A DNA stretch of 64,000 nucleotides. Origin: Promethearchaeota archaeon. Its GTDB lineage: Archaea; Asgardarchaeota; Lokiarchaeia; Sigyniarchaeales; SOKP01. Under the pieces are notes generated by a model. That model saw only the letters and a program-made list of their open reading frames with translations. It did not search any database and was not told the DNA's origin. Shown piece after piece: positions 53,503 through 63,017 of the stretch. Position 1 is the first letter of the stretch. Each line of letters opens with the position of its first letter. The stretch lies in assembly GCA_030606485.1 (NCBI GenBank), contig JAUWGH010000001.1:1-64000 (forward strand), given 5' to 3'. The position numbers were made by a program, and so were the translations under genes.

Positions 53503-54654
53503 ATGACTATTGAATTTTGTGCAATAATTTTAGCAGGTGGAATTGGGAAAAGGCTACACCCCCTTACATCAATACTTCCCAAACCTCTTGTCAAGGTTAC
53601 AAACAAACCAATGATTGACTATGCTATAAATCACGTAAAATACGCAGGAATTAAACATATCATTATTGCTTTAGCTCATAGGGGTAATCTTTTAAAAGAA
53701 TATTTGGAAAAAGAATGGACACAGGATAAATTAGGAGATATACGATTAGAGTATTTAATTCAAGATTCTAGCGGAACTGCGGATGCTGTAAAAAAATGCC
53801 GTGAGAATATTGACAGTGAAAAATTTATTGTTAGCATGGGAGATATTGTAACTAACCTTCCAATGAAAAATTTAATGCAATTTCACAGTGAAAAAAAAGG
53901 AATTTCTACAATTTCCATGAAAACAGTGGAGAGTCATACATCCCAATACGGCGTGGTTTTGCTAGACAAAAATAGGAAAATTTATCTTTTTTTAGAAAAG
54001 CCTCTACCCATGGAACTGTATGTAAGTGGTATGGCACAACGTACTGACCTATTTCTTCACACAAATATTATAAATACGGGAATGTATGCATTTGATGCAA
54101 AAATTCTAGACATTTTAGAAAGTCAACCACTTGGAGATTTTGGAAGTGATGTTTTTCCATACCTCCTTGCCAATAACTATGATCTATATGGTTTTATTGA
54201 AAATTATTACTGGCTTGATGTTGGAAATCCTCAGACATATCTTTGGGCAAACTGGGATCTTCTAAGAAAATATGGCTGGCCTATAACTCCCAATGGAAAT
54301 GAAGATAATAACATTTGGACCATAAATGAAATCAATACAGAAGGTTCTGTTAATATTTATAAATGGACTTGTTTTGGGGATGATGTGCGTTTAAAAAATA
54401 ATGTTCAAATAAAAGAATTATCGGTAATTGGTTCAAATGTGGAAATTAAAGAAGATTCAATTATAGATAAAAGTATAATTTGGGATAATGTATCTATTGG
54501 TGCTGGATGTAAAATTAACTCTTCAATAATATGTAATGAGTCTTCCATTGGAAATAATGTTGTTTTAAATAACGTAATTATTGGTCCAAACTGTAAAATT
54601 AGTGATGATAAAGTTATTTTTGATAAATCCATTGAAATGGGCACCGAAATATAG
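53503..54654 (+). CDS. glucose-1-phosphate-type nucleotidyltransferase with beta-helix
   Basis: Residues 1-245 form the transferase domain: CAIILAGGIGKRLHPLTSIL then PKPLVKVTNKPMIDYA is the NTP-binding loop and IQDSSGTADAVKKC the sugar/nucleotide site; FIVSMGDIVTN gives the metal Asp. LFLEKPLP and INTGMYAFD agree. Residues from about 290 contain hexapeptide repeats (IGSNVEIKEDS, IWDNVSIGAGC, IGPNCKIS), a left-handed beta-helix. It is of the GlgC/Glc-1-P uridylyl/thymidylyl or mannose-1-P guanylyl type; the nucleotide cannot be fixed from sequence alone. It follows the GalT-like gene by 60 bases and faces the branching enzyme gene. Confidence 0.92.
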   Translation: MTIEFCAIILAGGIGKRLHPLTSILPKPLVKVTNKPMIDYAINHVKYAGIKHIIIALAHRGNLLKEYLEKEWTQDKLGDIRLEYLIQDSSGTADAVKKCRENIDSEKFIVSMGDIVTNLPMKNLMQFHSEKKGISTISMKTVESHTSQYGVVLLDKNRKIYLFLEKPLPMELYVSGMAQRTDLFLHTNIINTGMYAFDAKILDILESQPLGDFGSDVFPYLLANNYDLYGFIENYYWLDVGNPQTYLWANWDLLRKYGWPITPNGNEDNNIWTINEINTEGSVNIYKWTCFGDDVRLKNNVQIKELSVIGSNVEIKEDSIIDKSIIWDNVSIGAGCKINSSIICNESSIGNNVVLNNVIIGPNCKISDDKVIFDKSIEMGTEI

Positions 54655-54741
54655 CTTTCTCTTAGTTGTTTTCATCTAGAACGTAAAATAAATTGTCCTG
54701 TATTAATAAAAAAAGAAGAATTTAGTTTTTATTTAAATTTA

Positions 54742-56466
54742 TTAATCATATTTAAATGACTTAAATGCATTAGCATCTAATTTTTCGAATATGGAGTCGC
54801 TGTCCTTAACCATTCCAAGATATTCCCATTCTCCCTCGTCGACCATTTCATTATTTCCGTATTTCACTGCCATATCATACAAACGAATGAATTTTTCATA
54901 ATGTTCTGCAATTCTATTTTCCGAATAATCTCTAGCTGTCCATGTGCTTATTAAAAACTGCCAATCACTGGATTCAAGAAGTAAAAGCTCCCTCCCTAAC
55001 TGTTCAATAATATCTTTCAAATTTTTATCGGCTGAAGCATAATATTTTTCAACTACTTCTTCCATTTTTTCCTCGCATTCGTAAATATAATGATATGACC
55101 AAGATGTCCAATCATTTAACCAAGTATTATGCCAACCAGAAAGCCCCCACGATCCTTCAGGCAAAGAGATTATTTTATTTGGAGGATATTGTTCTAAATA
55201 CCTTGAACATGTTGTAAGATCAATCTCCGGGTCATCTTCCATCCATTTTAATATCTTTTTCAACCATCGTGGTCCCTCAAACCACCAATGACCAAAAAGC
55301 TCGCAATCATACGGAGCTACAACAACACCAAATCGATTATTCTTACTTTTATATTCATTTAATATATCTCTTACTTGATTTTTAAAATGAGTTGCATTTT
55401 CTTCCAGACGTTTTTCTATATCTTCTGGATAATACTCCATTTTTTGCCCAATATCAATTTTTGCTCCGGTGACTTTCCAATATCGATTTCCTCCAGGATA
55501 ATGCTTTTTATGAAAGTCTAAATAGTTTCCATCTCCAGGGAATCCATGCTCACCCGACCAAACGAGGAGACCTGTTTTTTCATCTCTTGTAAAAATAGCA
55601 ACTGGTGGTAAATTTGGTCTTGATCCCAATAAATAAGGTTCATAGGGAGTTCTGTCAAATTTTAATTCTAAAGGTTCATACTTTACTTTGAAATGTTCCC
55701 ATAACTCTAGCAATATAGGAAACCTTTCAAGATAAACACCTTTAGTTTCGCCCCCCATTGTTGAATGTGTATCTACGATAAAGTAACGAAATCCATGCTT
55801 TGCAAGAAAATATTCCACACCTTCCCTGTAATATTCCTCTTCAGTTAAAGGATTTTTCCATTTATACGCCGGTCTATAACCGCATTCTGGAAGCCACATT
55901 CCAATCGGTTCACGATTAAAGACTTGTTTATAATAATCCTTTGCAATTTTAATTTGAGCATTTACAGAACTATCCTTTCCCAGTAAAGGAAAATAGCCGT
56001 GTGTAGCAAAACAAGTCATTAATTCAATTATATTTTTATCTTGAAGGTTCTTAAATTCATTCACAATATCTTGATTGTAATTATGATTGAAAGTATCTTT
56101 TATTCCTGTATAGAATTTTTCCCATTCATGTGCTGTTTTTATTAGATTTTCAAACTTATATTTTGTAAAATCCTCAATATCATGGATAGATGCATCAATT
56201 TTCATATCTAAATACGCATTAAAATCAGCTTTGAATGAATTATGCTTTAACATTGCAACTAATGGAGGGCTCAAACTAATTGTTATTCTTGGAGTGTAAC
56301 CCTCATTTATAAGTTCATTCAAAATATTCAAAATGGGTATATAAGTCTCACTTGCTGCCTCGTTTAACCATGATGTCCCATGAGGCCAATTTCCATGGTT
56401 AATAACCCACGGTAAATGAGAATGAAGGACAAAAGAAAAACTCCCAATACCATTTTTTTCAGTCAT
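54742..56466 (-). CDS. GH57 1,4-alpha-glucan branching enzyme
   Basis: The 574 residues match the GH57 branching-enzyme type (Thermococcus BE, Thermotoga AmyC-like). SFVLHSHLPWVINHG is the first region, MTCFATHGYFPLL the second, IGMWLPECGYRPAYKW with the nucleophile Glu (about residue 193) the third and VVAPYDCELFGHWWFEGP with the acid/base Asp (about 385) the fourth. The C-terminal helical domain (GSWGLSGWHNTWLND) carries the tryptophans that bind glucan. It makes alpha-1,6 branches in glycogen-like polymer in the cytosol. No GlgA-like synthase is in the window. The start is ATG 56466. Confidence 0.95.
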   Translation of the reverse strand: MTEKNGIGSFSFVLHSHLPWVINHGNWPHGTSWLNEAASETYIPILNILNELINEGYTPRITISLSPPLVAMLKHNSFKADFNAYLDMKIDASIHDIEDFTKYKFENLIKTAHEWEKFYTGIKDTFNHNYNQDIVNEFKNLQDKNIIELMTCFATHGYFPLLGKDSSVNAQIKIAKDYYKQVFNREPIGMWLPECGYRPAYKWKNPLTEEEYYREGVEYFLAKHGFRYFIVDTHSTMGGETKGVYLERFPILLELWEHFKVKYEPLELKFDRTPYEPYLLGSRPNLPPVAIFTRDEKTGLLVWSGEHGFPGDGNYLDFHKKHYPGGNRYWKVTGAKIDIGQKMEYYPEDIEKRLEENATHFKNQVRDILNEYKSKNNRFGVVVAPYDCELFGHWWFEGPRWLKKILKWMEDDPEIDLTTCSRYLEQYPPNKIISLPEGSWGLSGWHNTWLNDWTSWSYHYIYECEEKMEEVVEKYYASADKNLKDIIEQLGRELLLLESSDWQFLISTWTARDYSENRIAEHYEKFIRLYDMAVKYGNNEMVDEGEWEYLGMVKDSDSIFEKLDANAFKSFKYD

Positions 56467-56617
56467 TTTATTATCAAATCCAATTTTTTACTTTATCAAA
56501 ATTCTATGAAAGAAAATTTATTATTTTATCTATAAAATTAAATTTCTTAATTTTATTCTTTCCATAAAATTAATTAAAAATGTTAAATTAATTTATTTTT
56601 AAAAAGGTGGATCCACG

Positions 56618-57997
56618 ATGGCTTTAGAACTAGGGAATATATTAAAGCGGGGTATTATAGCTGGAAGGGTTAATGAAAACTTACCTCCAGAGATGTCAAC
56701 TATCCTTGGATGTCTTCATGGATCTACTTTAAAGCCAAATGATATACTCGTTATGGCTAGAGATTATCATAAAGATTCTCGTATGTTAAAAAGAGCTTAC
56801 GCTGCTGGTATTTTATCGACAGGTGTAGATATCTTAAATTTACATGATTCAACCTTTCCGCTTTTACAATTTTCAATAAGAAGATTTGGAGCAAGTGGGG
56901 GTGCTTATTTTTCTACTGGCCATCTCTATAATAATGATGTAGAGATTACATTTTTAGATGCCGGTGGTTTTATTTATACATCATCTCAATTAGAAGAATT
57001 AGTTCGAACATCTAGAAAGTTTCCTAAAAATGTAAGAAGAGCAGAACCAATAAATATAGGAAAAATATCGAGTATCCCACATACAGTAGATATTTATATG
57101 AAAGCGCTCCCTCAGTTTGTAAATAAAGCTAAAATTTCTGATGCTAACTTAAAAATTGTTGTTGATTGTTCCTTTGGCCCCACTGGCCTAATAGCACCAA
57201 ATTTACTCAGTAGTTTGGATGTAAATATAATTGCCTTGAATACATTCCACCAAGAAAAAAAAGTAAAAGCATCAGTTCCTAATATTAAAACAATCAGGAG
57301 TTGTGCCGATATTGTCCGTGCCAGTCATAGTGATTTGGGGATTTGTTTTAGCAATGACGGCCAAAGATTCATCCTAGTTGATGAGAATGGAATTGAAATT
57401 GATTTTGAAGACCTTTTCATGCTTTTTATTACATACGATGATAAGATTCAAGATTCCAAACCTAATAGTGTAATTGTGTCAGAAACCTCATCAAAAGTAT
57501 TGGATGACTATGTAAAAAGTCAAGGTTTTGATCTTATAAAGAAAAAATCCAAACCAGGTCTAATTTCAAGGAGCATAAGGGAGGCTAGAGCTTGTTTTGC
57601 TGCAGCAGATTCTAATGAGTTTTATTTCCCATATTTTGGACCAATATCCGATGGTACACTTACATTAATTAAACTTTTAGATATTATGGCTTCACGTGAA
57701 AGTCTTTTAAGTGATTTAACTCGAAATTTTCCTAAAACCAATAAAATCAGTAAAAAAATTTCTGTAGATACCGAATTTATTGACGCTTTTCATAAATTCA
57801 TAACTCAAAAAATTGAAAAACACAATTTAGAATTCATCGATATTATCAATGAAGTTAAAATAATAAAAGACGATGTTAATATTACAGTAAAACTCTCGTT
57901 ATCTAGAGATGCTGTCATAATTTCAGGCGAATATGACGAAGAAAATAAAACGGCAAAGGAAAAATTAGAAGAATTAGAAAAAATTTTATTCGAATGA
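56618..57997 (+). CDS. degenerate phosphohexomutase-like protein
   Basis: The 459 residues keep the four-domain layout of phosphomannomutase/phosphoglucomutase but have lost its catalytic motifs. The phosphoserine loop (normally TASHNP) reads STGHLYNN (about residue 105). The metal loop (normally DGDxDR) reads CFSNDGQRFILVDENG (about 245). The sugar loop (normally GExSGH) reads AADSNEFYFPYFG and the final phosphate-binding RxSGTEP loop is absent. Fold-level markers such as IVVDCSFGPTGLIAPNL remain. It is unlikely to act as a mutase; a regulatory or structural role in sugar phosphate metabolism is possible. A clear Shine-Dalgarno AAAGGTGG lies before ATG 56618. Confidence 0.8.
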   Translation: MALELGNILKRGIIAGRVNENLPPEMSTILGCLHGSTLKPNDILVMARDYHKDSRMLKRAYAAGILSTGVDILNLHDSTFPLLQFSIRRFGASGGAYFSTGHLYNNDVEITFLDAGGFIYTSSQLEELVRTSRKFPKNVRRAEPINIGKISSIPHTVDIYMKALPQFVNKAKISDANLKIVVDCSFGPTGLIAPNLLSSLDVNIIALNTFHQEKKVKASVPNIKTIRSCADIVRASHSDLGICFSNDGQRFILVDENGIEIDFEDLFMLFITYDDKIQDSKPNSVIVSETSSKVLDDYVKSQGFDLIKKKSKPGLISRSIREARACFAAADSNEFYFPYFGPISDGTLTLIKLLDIMASRESLLSDLTRNFPKTNKISKKISVDTEFIDAFHKFITQKIEKHNLEFIDIINEVKIIKDDVNITVKLSLSRDAVIISGEYDEENKTAKEKLEELEKILFE

Positions 57998-58004
57998 AGA
58001 TCCC

Positions 58005-58241
58005 TTAAAATAATGTGGATTCTAATGGTGGAATTACTCCGAGTGCACTCAATATTACCCATAACACCCCAAAAATAATTGGAATTAATAATATCAAATT
58101 AACCCTTAAGATTTCATAAATATTTTTCGATTTGTATGCCTCTTTAAATCTTGGTAATATTTCTACATTATTTATTGGAAAAAATAAATAGAATTTTTCT
58201 GTTTTACCATTTCTAGATTGAAATTTAGACGAATTTAGCAA
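58005..58241 (-). CDS. small membrane protein, 78 aa
   Basis: The protein has a charged N-terminal half (KFYLFFPINNVEILPRFKEA) and one clear hydrophobic helix, LILLIPIIFGVLWVILSALG, near residues 50-69. The start is TTG 58241 with GGCG and a 6-base spacer upstream. Its stop is 8 bases from the stop of the convergent phosphohexomutase-like gene. No family is recognised, so only a single-pass membrane role can be proposed. Confidence 0.55.
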   Translation of the reverse strand: MLNSSKFQSRNGKTEKFYLFFPINNVEILPRFKEAYKSKNIYEILRVNLILLIPIIFGVLWVILSALGVIPPLESTLF

Positions 58242-58441
58242 TATTTTCGCCTTTAAATTTTGATCTTTTTTTCACGAGCATATTTATCAAAAAATGGTCT
58301 TATGAAAATATATTAATAATAATTTATTTTTGAGCTTAATAAAAATTTAATACATTAAATTAAATTTAAAATAAAAAATAATTAAAAACATAAAGATTTA
58401 ATAAATTATGTAAAAATATTATAAAATAAAGTGATTTTATT

Positions 58442-59176
58442 ATGGCGCTATTTGATCTAAATTCAATAATAATTATGATAACATTAAGTATTATATTTGT
58501 AGTCTTTTTAATATTTGATATTTTTAAGCGTGGAGAGCGCTACTCACTGCTTGCATATGTTATGGCTTTACCATTAATCAATTATCTCTGGTTCAAAATC
58601 ACTGAAGGTGGTAGTTCAGCCTATGCAGAATACCAATCCTTTGGAGTATTAGGTATGTATCTTACCTTGGTCTTGCTTTGGATTGTTGCTATGATAAGAG
58701 ATGCAATTTTAGTAATAAGAAAGAGAAAGGAAATTGACGATGTTCTTTTATTTTTGCTGGTTGCTTTAATAGTTCAGTTTGTTCTCACTGCGATTCTACC
58801 ATCAAATAATTTAATACCTGATATGCAAACTGGGTGTTCCTCATATTTAGCTTTCTTTTGGTTGCCTGAATTATTTACCGCAACAGGAGACTTAAACCCA
58901 GTTATTGATCCAACCGTTGTTTTATCTTTTCGAATATGTATAACTTTTTTGGTTGTGCTAATTTGTATACCTTTGTTAAATGATATTCGCGGTGAAGAGG
59001 CAAATTTAGTTGCGGTTGTAGTTATTACTGCGATATTCATTGTACCATTTTGGATAATAAGTTATATATGGGCTCCAGAATCTACGGCGGTGCTAACCTT
59101 TTTATTCTGTGTTATACTTTTCGTGTCACTTTTACTAGTTACTAAAAGTGGTGGACAAAAAAGTTCTTCAAAATAA
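58442..59176 (+). CDS. polytopic membrane protein, about 6-7 TM
   Basis: The 244 residues give about seven hydrophobic helices (about 8-26, 36-52, 68-86, 100-118, 160-180, 192-213 and 218-236). One longer loop, probably outside, contains DMQTGCSSYLAFFWLPELF. Small charged loops RKRKEIDD and NDIRGEEAN lie on the other side. I see no family signature. The start is ATG 58442; a T-run follows the stop and RadA starts 130 bases later. Confidence 0.75.
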   Translation: MALFDLNSIIIMITLSIIFVVFLIFDIFKRGERYSLLAYVMALPLINYLWFKITEGGSSAYAEYQSFGVLGMYLTLVLLWIVAMIRDAILVIRKRKEIDDVLLFLLVALIVQFVLTAILPSNNLIPDMQTGCSSYLAFFWLPELFTATGDLNPVIDPTVVLSFRICITFLVVLICIPLLNDIRGEEANLVAVVVITAIFIVPFWIISYIWAPESTAVLTFLFCVILFVSLLLVTKSGGQKSSSK

Positions 59177-59181
59177 TTTTA

Positions 59182-59190
59182 TTTTTTTTT
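59182..59190 (+). terminator. poly-T terminator after membrane protein gene
   Basis: Nine T in a row lie just past the stop at 59176, upstream of radA on the same strand. Confidence 0.5.
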
Positions 59191-59305
59191 AAAAAATCAA
59201 TTATCTTATAAACTCCTATATTTTTATTAAAATCTAAATATATAATTTATTTAAAGAATCAAGATTTATTTTATTTTGAATAAAAAAAGGAAGGCTTCTT
59301 TTATT

Positions 59306-60559
59306 ATGAGTAATAATAATAATTCAGATTTAACCCAAATTCCCGGAATTGGAAACGCCACTGCAAAAAAGTTGATAGCTGAGGGAATTAAGACATATGA
59401 AGATTTTATTAACGCAGATCCAAAAAAAATATCAAAAATTGTAAAAAGTTCCGAGAAAAAAGTTTTGGATTGGATTTCAAATGCAAAAGAATTAATTTCA
59501 AGTCAAGATATGGTGATTTCAAGTGAGCCTAATGAAGAAATAGAAGAAACTATGGAACTTGTTATTGAAGATTCTGAAAAACCAGAAATTCAAAAAGAAA
59601 AGTCTATAGGAAAAATTGATTACGATATTTCTGATTTACCTGGTGTTGGACCTGCAACTTTAAAGAAATTAAAAGAAGCCGGTTTATTATCCGTAAGAGC
59701 AATTGCGATTACTCCAAAACAGATAATAATGGATGATTCCGGATTGGGAGATAAAACTATTGAAAAAATTATTAAATCAGCTCAGGAGTTATTGAATATT
59801 AATTTTAAATCAGCAAGTGAGGTATGGGAAGAGCGAAGATTATTAAAACGGATCTCTACAGGTAGTTCTAATTTAGATGAAGTTTTAGCGGGTGGAATCG
59901 AAACGAGAGCTTTAACTGAATTTTTTGGCGAATATAGAACAGGGAAGACTCAAATTATGCATCAATTATGTGTTAATGTGCAATTACCTGAAGAAAAAGG
60001 AGGTCTTAATGGAAAAGCTTTATATATTGATACTGAGGGGACATTTAGACCTGAAAGGATAATTCAAATGGCAGATGCTTTGGATTTAGATTATAATAAG
60101 GTTTTAAAAAATATAATTTTCGCACGGGCATACAATTCAGACCATCAAATTATGCTTGCTAAGGACGCATCTAATATAATTAAAAAGGAAAATATAAAAT
60201 TGATTATTGTGGATTCGTTAATTGGTCATTTTCGAAGTGAATACATTGGAAGAGGAACTCTTGCAGGCCGTCAGCAAACGTTGAATTCTCATTTGCATGA
60301 TCTTCTTCGATTAACCGAGATTCATGATGATCTAGCCATAGTCGTTTCGAACCAAGTTCAATCAAAACCCGATGTATTCTATGGAAATCCTCTTAGAGCA
60401 ACTGGAGGCAATATTGTTGCTCATGGTTCAACAATAAGGATTTATCTAAGAAAGGGTAAAGGCAATCAACGAGTTGCTAAAATTGTTGATGCCCCTCATT
60501 TACCAGAAGCCGAAGCAGTTTTCACCCTCTCCGAAGATGGAATTAGGGATGATATATAA
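59306..60559 (+). CDS. radA: RadA recombinase with two N-terminal HhH domains
   Basis: RadA forms filaments on single-stranded DNA and drives strand exchange in recombinational repair. The ATPase core starts near residue 175 ([20 protein letters not shown]), with Walker [17 protein letters not shown], Walker [38 protein letters not shown] and the L2-type VVSNQV region. Normal RadA is about 320-350 residues with one HhH domain; here 417 residues include two: [20 protein letters not shown] near the start and [20 protein letters not shown] about residue 100, joined by an acidic linker. I start at ATG 59306; an upstream in-frame TTG (59276) adds ten basic residues. It stands alone. Confidence 0.94.
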   Translation: MSNNNNSDLTQIPGIGNATAKKLIAEGIKTYEDFINADPKKISKIVKSSEKKVLDWISNAKELISSQDMVISSEPNEEIEETMELVIEDSEKPEIQKEKSIGKIDYDISDLPGVGPATLKKLKEAGLLSVRAIAITPKQIIMDDSGLGDKTIEKIIKSAQELLNINFKSASEVWEERRLLKRISTGSSNLDEVLAGGIETRALTEFFGEYRTGKTQIMHQLCVNVQLPEEKGGLNGKALYIDTEGTFRPERIIQMADALDLDYNKVLKNIIFARAYNSDHQIMLAKDASNIIKKENIKLIIVDSLIGHFRSEYIGRGTLAGRQQTLNSHLHDLLRLTEIHDDLAIVVSNQVQSKPDVFYGNPLRATGGNIVAHGSTIRIYLRKGKGNQRVAKIVDAPHLPEAEAVFTLSEDGIRDDI

Positions 60560-60735
60560 ATAAAAACTAATCTTTCCTTCTTAATCAATTTAATATAATC
60601 CTATTAAATACCAAAATAAATTAAAAAAAAGATAAGGTTCGATAACAATCGTAAAAAGAGATTTTTACTTATTATTATTTACTACTTAATTATTTATTAC
60701 TACTACTTTTTACAGATTTATATTAATTCATTAAA

Positions 60736-61002
60736 TTAATAGCGATAATTTCGTCTGCCGCCTTTATTATATGAATTGAATTGTTTAGGAGCCTTCTCTG
60801 TAACAACAACATTTGAAGCCTGCGGTCCTTTTTCACCTTGAACAACATCGAACTCAACTTTGTCATTTTCGTTTAGTGTTTTATATTCATCCCCTTCCCC
60901 AGATAATGCAGAGAAATGAACAAATACATCGTTACCGTCTTCTGAGCTTATAAATCCATAGCCTTTTCGGCTATTAAACCATTTTACTGTTCCATTTACC
61001 AA
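60736..61002 (-). CDS. cold-shock domain protein
   Basis: The CSD has the classic order: [20 protein letters not shown] with RNP1 KGYGFIS and [13 protein letters not shown] with RNP2. It binds single-stranded RNA or DNA and acts as a chaperone. A glycine/arginine-rich tail (GGRRNYRY) gives extra nucleic-acid contact. I prefer the TTG at 61002 ([10 protein letters not shown]), which matches the family start; the upstream TTG at 61014 adds four residues. The family is bacterial-like and patchily found in archaea, so gene transfer is plausible. Confidence 0.92.
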   Translation of the reverse strand: MVNGTVKWFNSRKGYGFISSEDGNDVFVHFSALSGEGDEYKTLNENDKVEFDVVQGEKGPQASNVVVTEKAPKQFNSYNKGGRRNYRY

Positions 61003-61199
61003 TTTTAAAACCAAATTTTTAATTATAAAAATTCTTTAATTCTAAAAGAATTAATTAAAAAAATAGTTCAAAGATAATAAATTTTAACTTTTTTGAGATT
61101 TTTTATAAATTTTTTTTAATATTTTGATTTATACAAGAGGAATCTCCAATTTAAATTAGAAGAGAATATAAAGGGATAAGAATTAAAAATAATAAGGCT

Positions 61200-61925
61200 A
61201 TGTTTGCTAATATTACTATATTAATAGATGATTTTAATGGAGTAGAACATGGTTTCATAAAATCTTATGGCTTTTCTGCTTTAATTGAAATCAATAATAA
61301 AAAAATATTATTTGACACAGGCACAAAGATCCAACCACTTTTACTTAATTTCAAAACTTTTGGGGTCACTCCCTCCTCCTTGGATGCTGTAATCTTAAGT
61401 CATAATCATTATGATCACACAGATGGCTTGCCAGGAATCTTTAAAGAAAATGAAAATATTCCCGTTTATGTTCACAGAGATTGGGATGCTCAAGAAAGCT
61501 ATAAAGGTATTACCGTTCCGAAAAAGAATCAAGTAATCGTCGAAAAGGGAAGAGAAATAAGTGAAATATCTCCGGGTCTCTTTTTAACGAATTCTTTATG
61601 GTCTTCAGATTATGGAGGAATACACGAACAGGCATTATTTATAAAAACTAATGAGAGTTATATTCTACTGTGTGGGTGCTGTCATCCAGGGTTGAGTGCA
61701 ATTTTAAAAGAAAGAACCAATTTAGGCATACAACTCGACACACCTTTACATATAATTGGTGGTATGCACGGCTTCAAATTTAGTAGTGAGGAAGCAATAC
61801 AGTTAAATCCTATGTTAAAATCAGTTATTTTGTGCCATTGCACGATGAATGCTCTAAATTTTAGAAGACAATTTGGAGATAAATGCTTGGTTGGTATCGT
61901 TGGAAAAAAATATAAGTTTTCTTGA
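61200..61925 (+). CDS. MBL-fold metallohydrolase
   Basis: The 241 residues form a metallo-beta-lactamase fold with metal motif LSHNHYDHTDG (HxHxDH, about residue 66), ILLCGCCHPGL with a further His, and IIGGMHGFKFS near the end. The N-terminal strands ITILIDDFNG and the FGFSALIEIN start match the group that includes the archaeal dihydropterin-RFA-P synthase-like proteins. Substrate is not known. The stop at 61925 lies 8 bases from the end of the convergent FTR-like gene. Confidence 0.88.
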   Translation: MFANITILIDDFNGVEHGFIKSYGFSALIEINNKKILFDTGTKIQPLLLNFKTFGVTPSSLDAVILSHNHYDHTDGLPGIFKENENIPVYVHRDWDAQESYKGITVPKKNQVIVEKGREISEISPGLFLTNSLWSSDYGGIHEQALFIKTNESYILLCGCCHPGLSAILKERTNLGIQLDTPLHIIGGMHGFKFSSEEAIQLNPMLKSVILCHCTMNALNFRRQFGDKCLVGIVGKKYKFS

Positions 61926-61932
61926 AACGAGT

Positions 61933-62268
61933 TTATACTTTAACATACATTTGACAATGGCAATGACCAAGTTCTTCAGCTTCATCTAAACATTCTTCAC
62001 ACGGGCATATGTTTTCATCAATATGCTGGAGTTTACAAGGACAATAAGGAGCTCCTTCTTCTCCAATGAAATGATTCTGTCCCTTCAATAATGCATAAAC
62101 TTTTTTCTCTTCGTTCAATTTTATTTTAAAATTTCTCACTTTAAATATTCTCTCAATGATTCGACCATTCTCTAACTGAATGTTAAATTTAAATTCCATT
62201 TTTTCATCTTTAAAAGCAGTATTATAAACGTCAACAAACTTTTGACAGTCTTCAAATGTTTTAACCAT
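61933..62268 (-). CDS. ferredoxin-thioredoxin reductase catalytic subunit-like protein
   Basis: The 111 residues carry the FTR cysteine pattern at the C-terminus: YCPCKLQHIDENICPCEECL followed by GHCHC. CPC and CHC segments bind a 4Fe-4S cluster next to a redox-active disulphide in the plant and archaeal FTR beta chains, where the enzyme reduces thioredoxin. The upstream part is a short beta-rich domain (FKFNIQLENGRIIERIFKV) not typical of FTR, so the protein is a variant. A thioredoxin partner is not in the window. Confidence 0.75.
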   Translation of the reverse strand: MVKTFEDCQKFVDVYNTAFKDEKMEFKFNIQLENGRIIERIFKVRNFKIKLNEEKKVYALLKGQNHFIGEEGAPYCPCKLQHIDENICPCEECLDEAEELGHCHCQMYVKV

Positions 62269-62370
62269 ATTTTCTCACTTATTATTGTTCTTAATTAATT
62301 AACAATGCGATTTCTTCATTTTATATTTTTTCCTTATTAATTAAAAACGCTTCTTTTATTTTAAAACGCT

Positions 62371-62958
62371 TTATGAATTTTCAATTTGTTTCAATTTCTT
62401 ATATTCATACATATGTATGCTTAAAAAGAAGAAATAAATAATAAAGAAATACCAAAATTCACTTGCAAGAAAAAGATTTAATAAAATCATTAAAATAAAA
62501 ACAAGAATTTCTAAAATTTTACAGAATTTATTATTATAATATCTAAAAACAAAAAAAGAATGCGCTACTTTATATTTTGAAAGAATTTCCTCCATATTTT
62601 TCATATCTTCTGATGAAATTAATAATTTTAATCCAATTGTTTTTCCGGTATAGAATAAATTTGTACCCCAATCAAATGTATCAAAGAAAATATGTATCAA
62701 GTAAGCAATTCCACATAATATCAATAAAAGATTGAAAATAATAATTCCCAATATTAAAATTATGATACCTGGCCAGATGGAGTGTGTAATAAGATTTCTG
62801 TGATTATGATCTTTTGCATATTTTGAAAAAACAATATCAAAATCTATAATAAATGCACAAAAAATAATCATAAAAAATTCAAATAAATTAATCTGAAGAA
62901 AGAAGTGGCTAATCGAGGCAATTATTACTCCAATGGCGTAATGTACATTTATATGCAT
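62371..62958 (-). CDS. YdjM-like (DUF457) membrane hydrolase-type protein
   Basis: The 195 residues have about five membrane helices and a histidine motif, KDHNHRNLITHSIWPG (HxHR...THS), near residue 50 characteristic of YdjM/DUF457 membrane-bound metal-dependent hydrolases, with HIFFDTFDWG further on as a second His/Asp site. The biochemical reaction of the family is not established. The start is ATG 62958. It lies 59 bases from the stop of the PfkB gene on the same strand, so they could be co-transcribed. Confidence 0.8.
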   Translation of the reverse strand: MHINVHYAIGVIIASISHFFLQINLFEFFMIIFCAFIIDFDIVFSKYAKDHNHRNLITHSIWPGIIILILGIIIFNLLLILCGIAYLIHIFFDTFDWGTNLFYTGKTIGLKLLISSEDMKNMEEILSKYKVAHSFFVFRYYNNKFCKILEILVFILMILLNLFLASEFWYFFIIYFFFLSIHMYEYKKLKQIENS

Positions 62959-63017
62959 AACTGTTCATTAAAAAATAATCGTTTTATGATTTTTTTTGGA
63001 TTAATTTTAGTTTTCAA

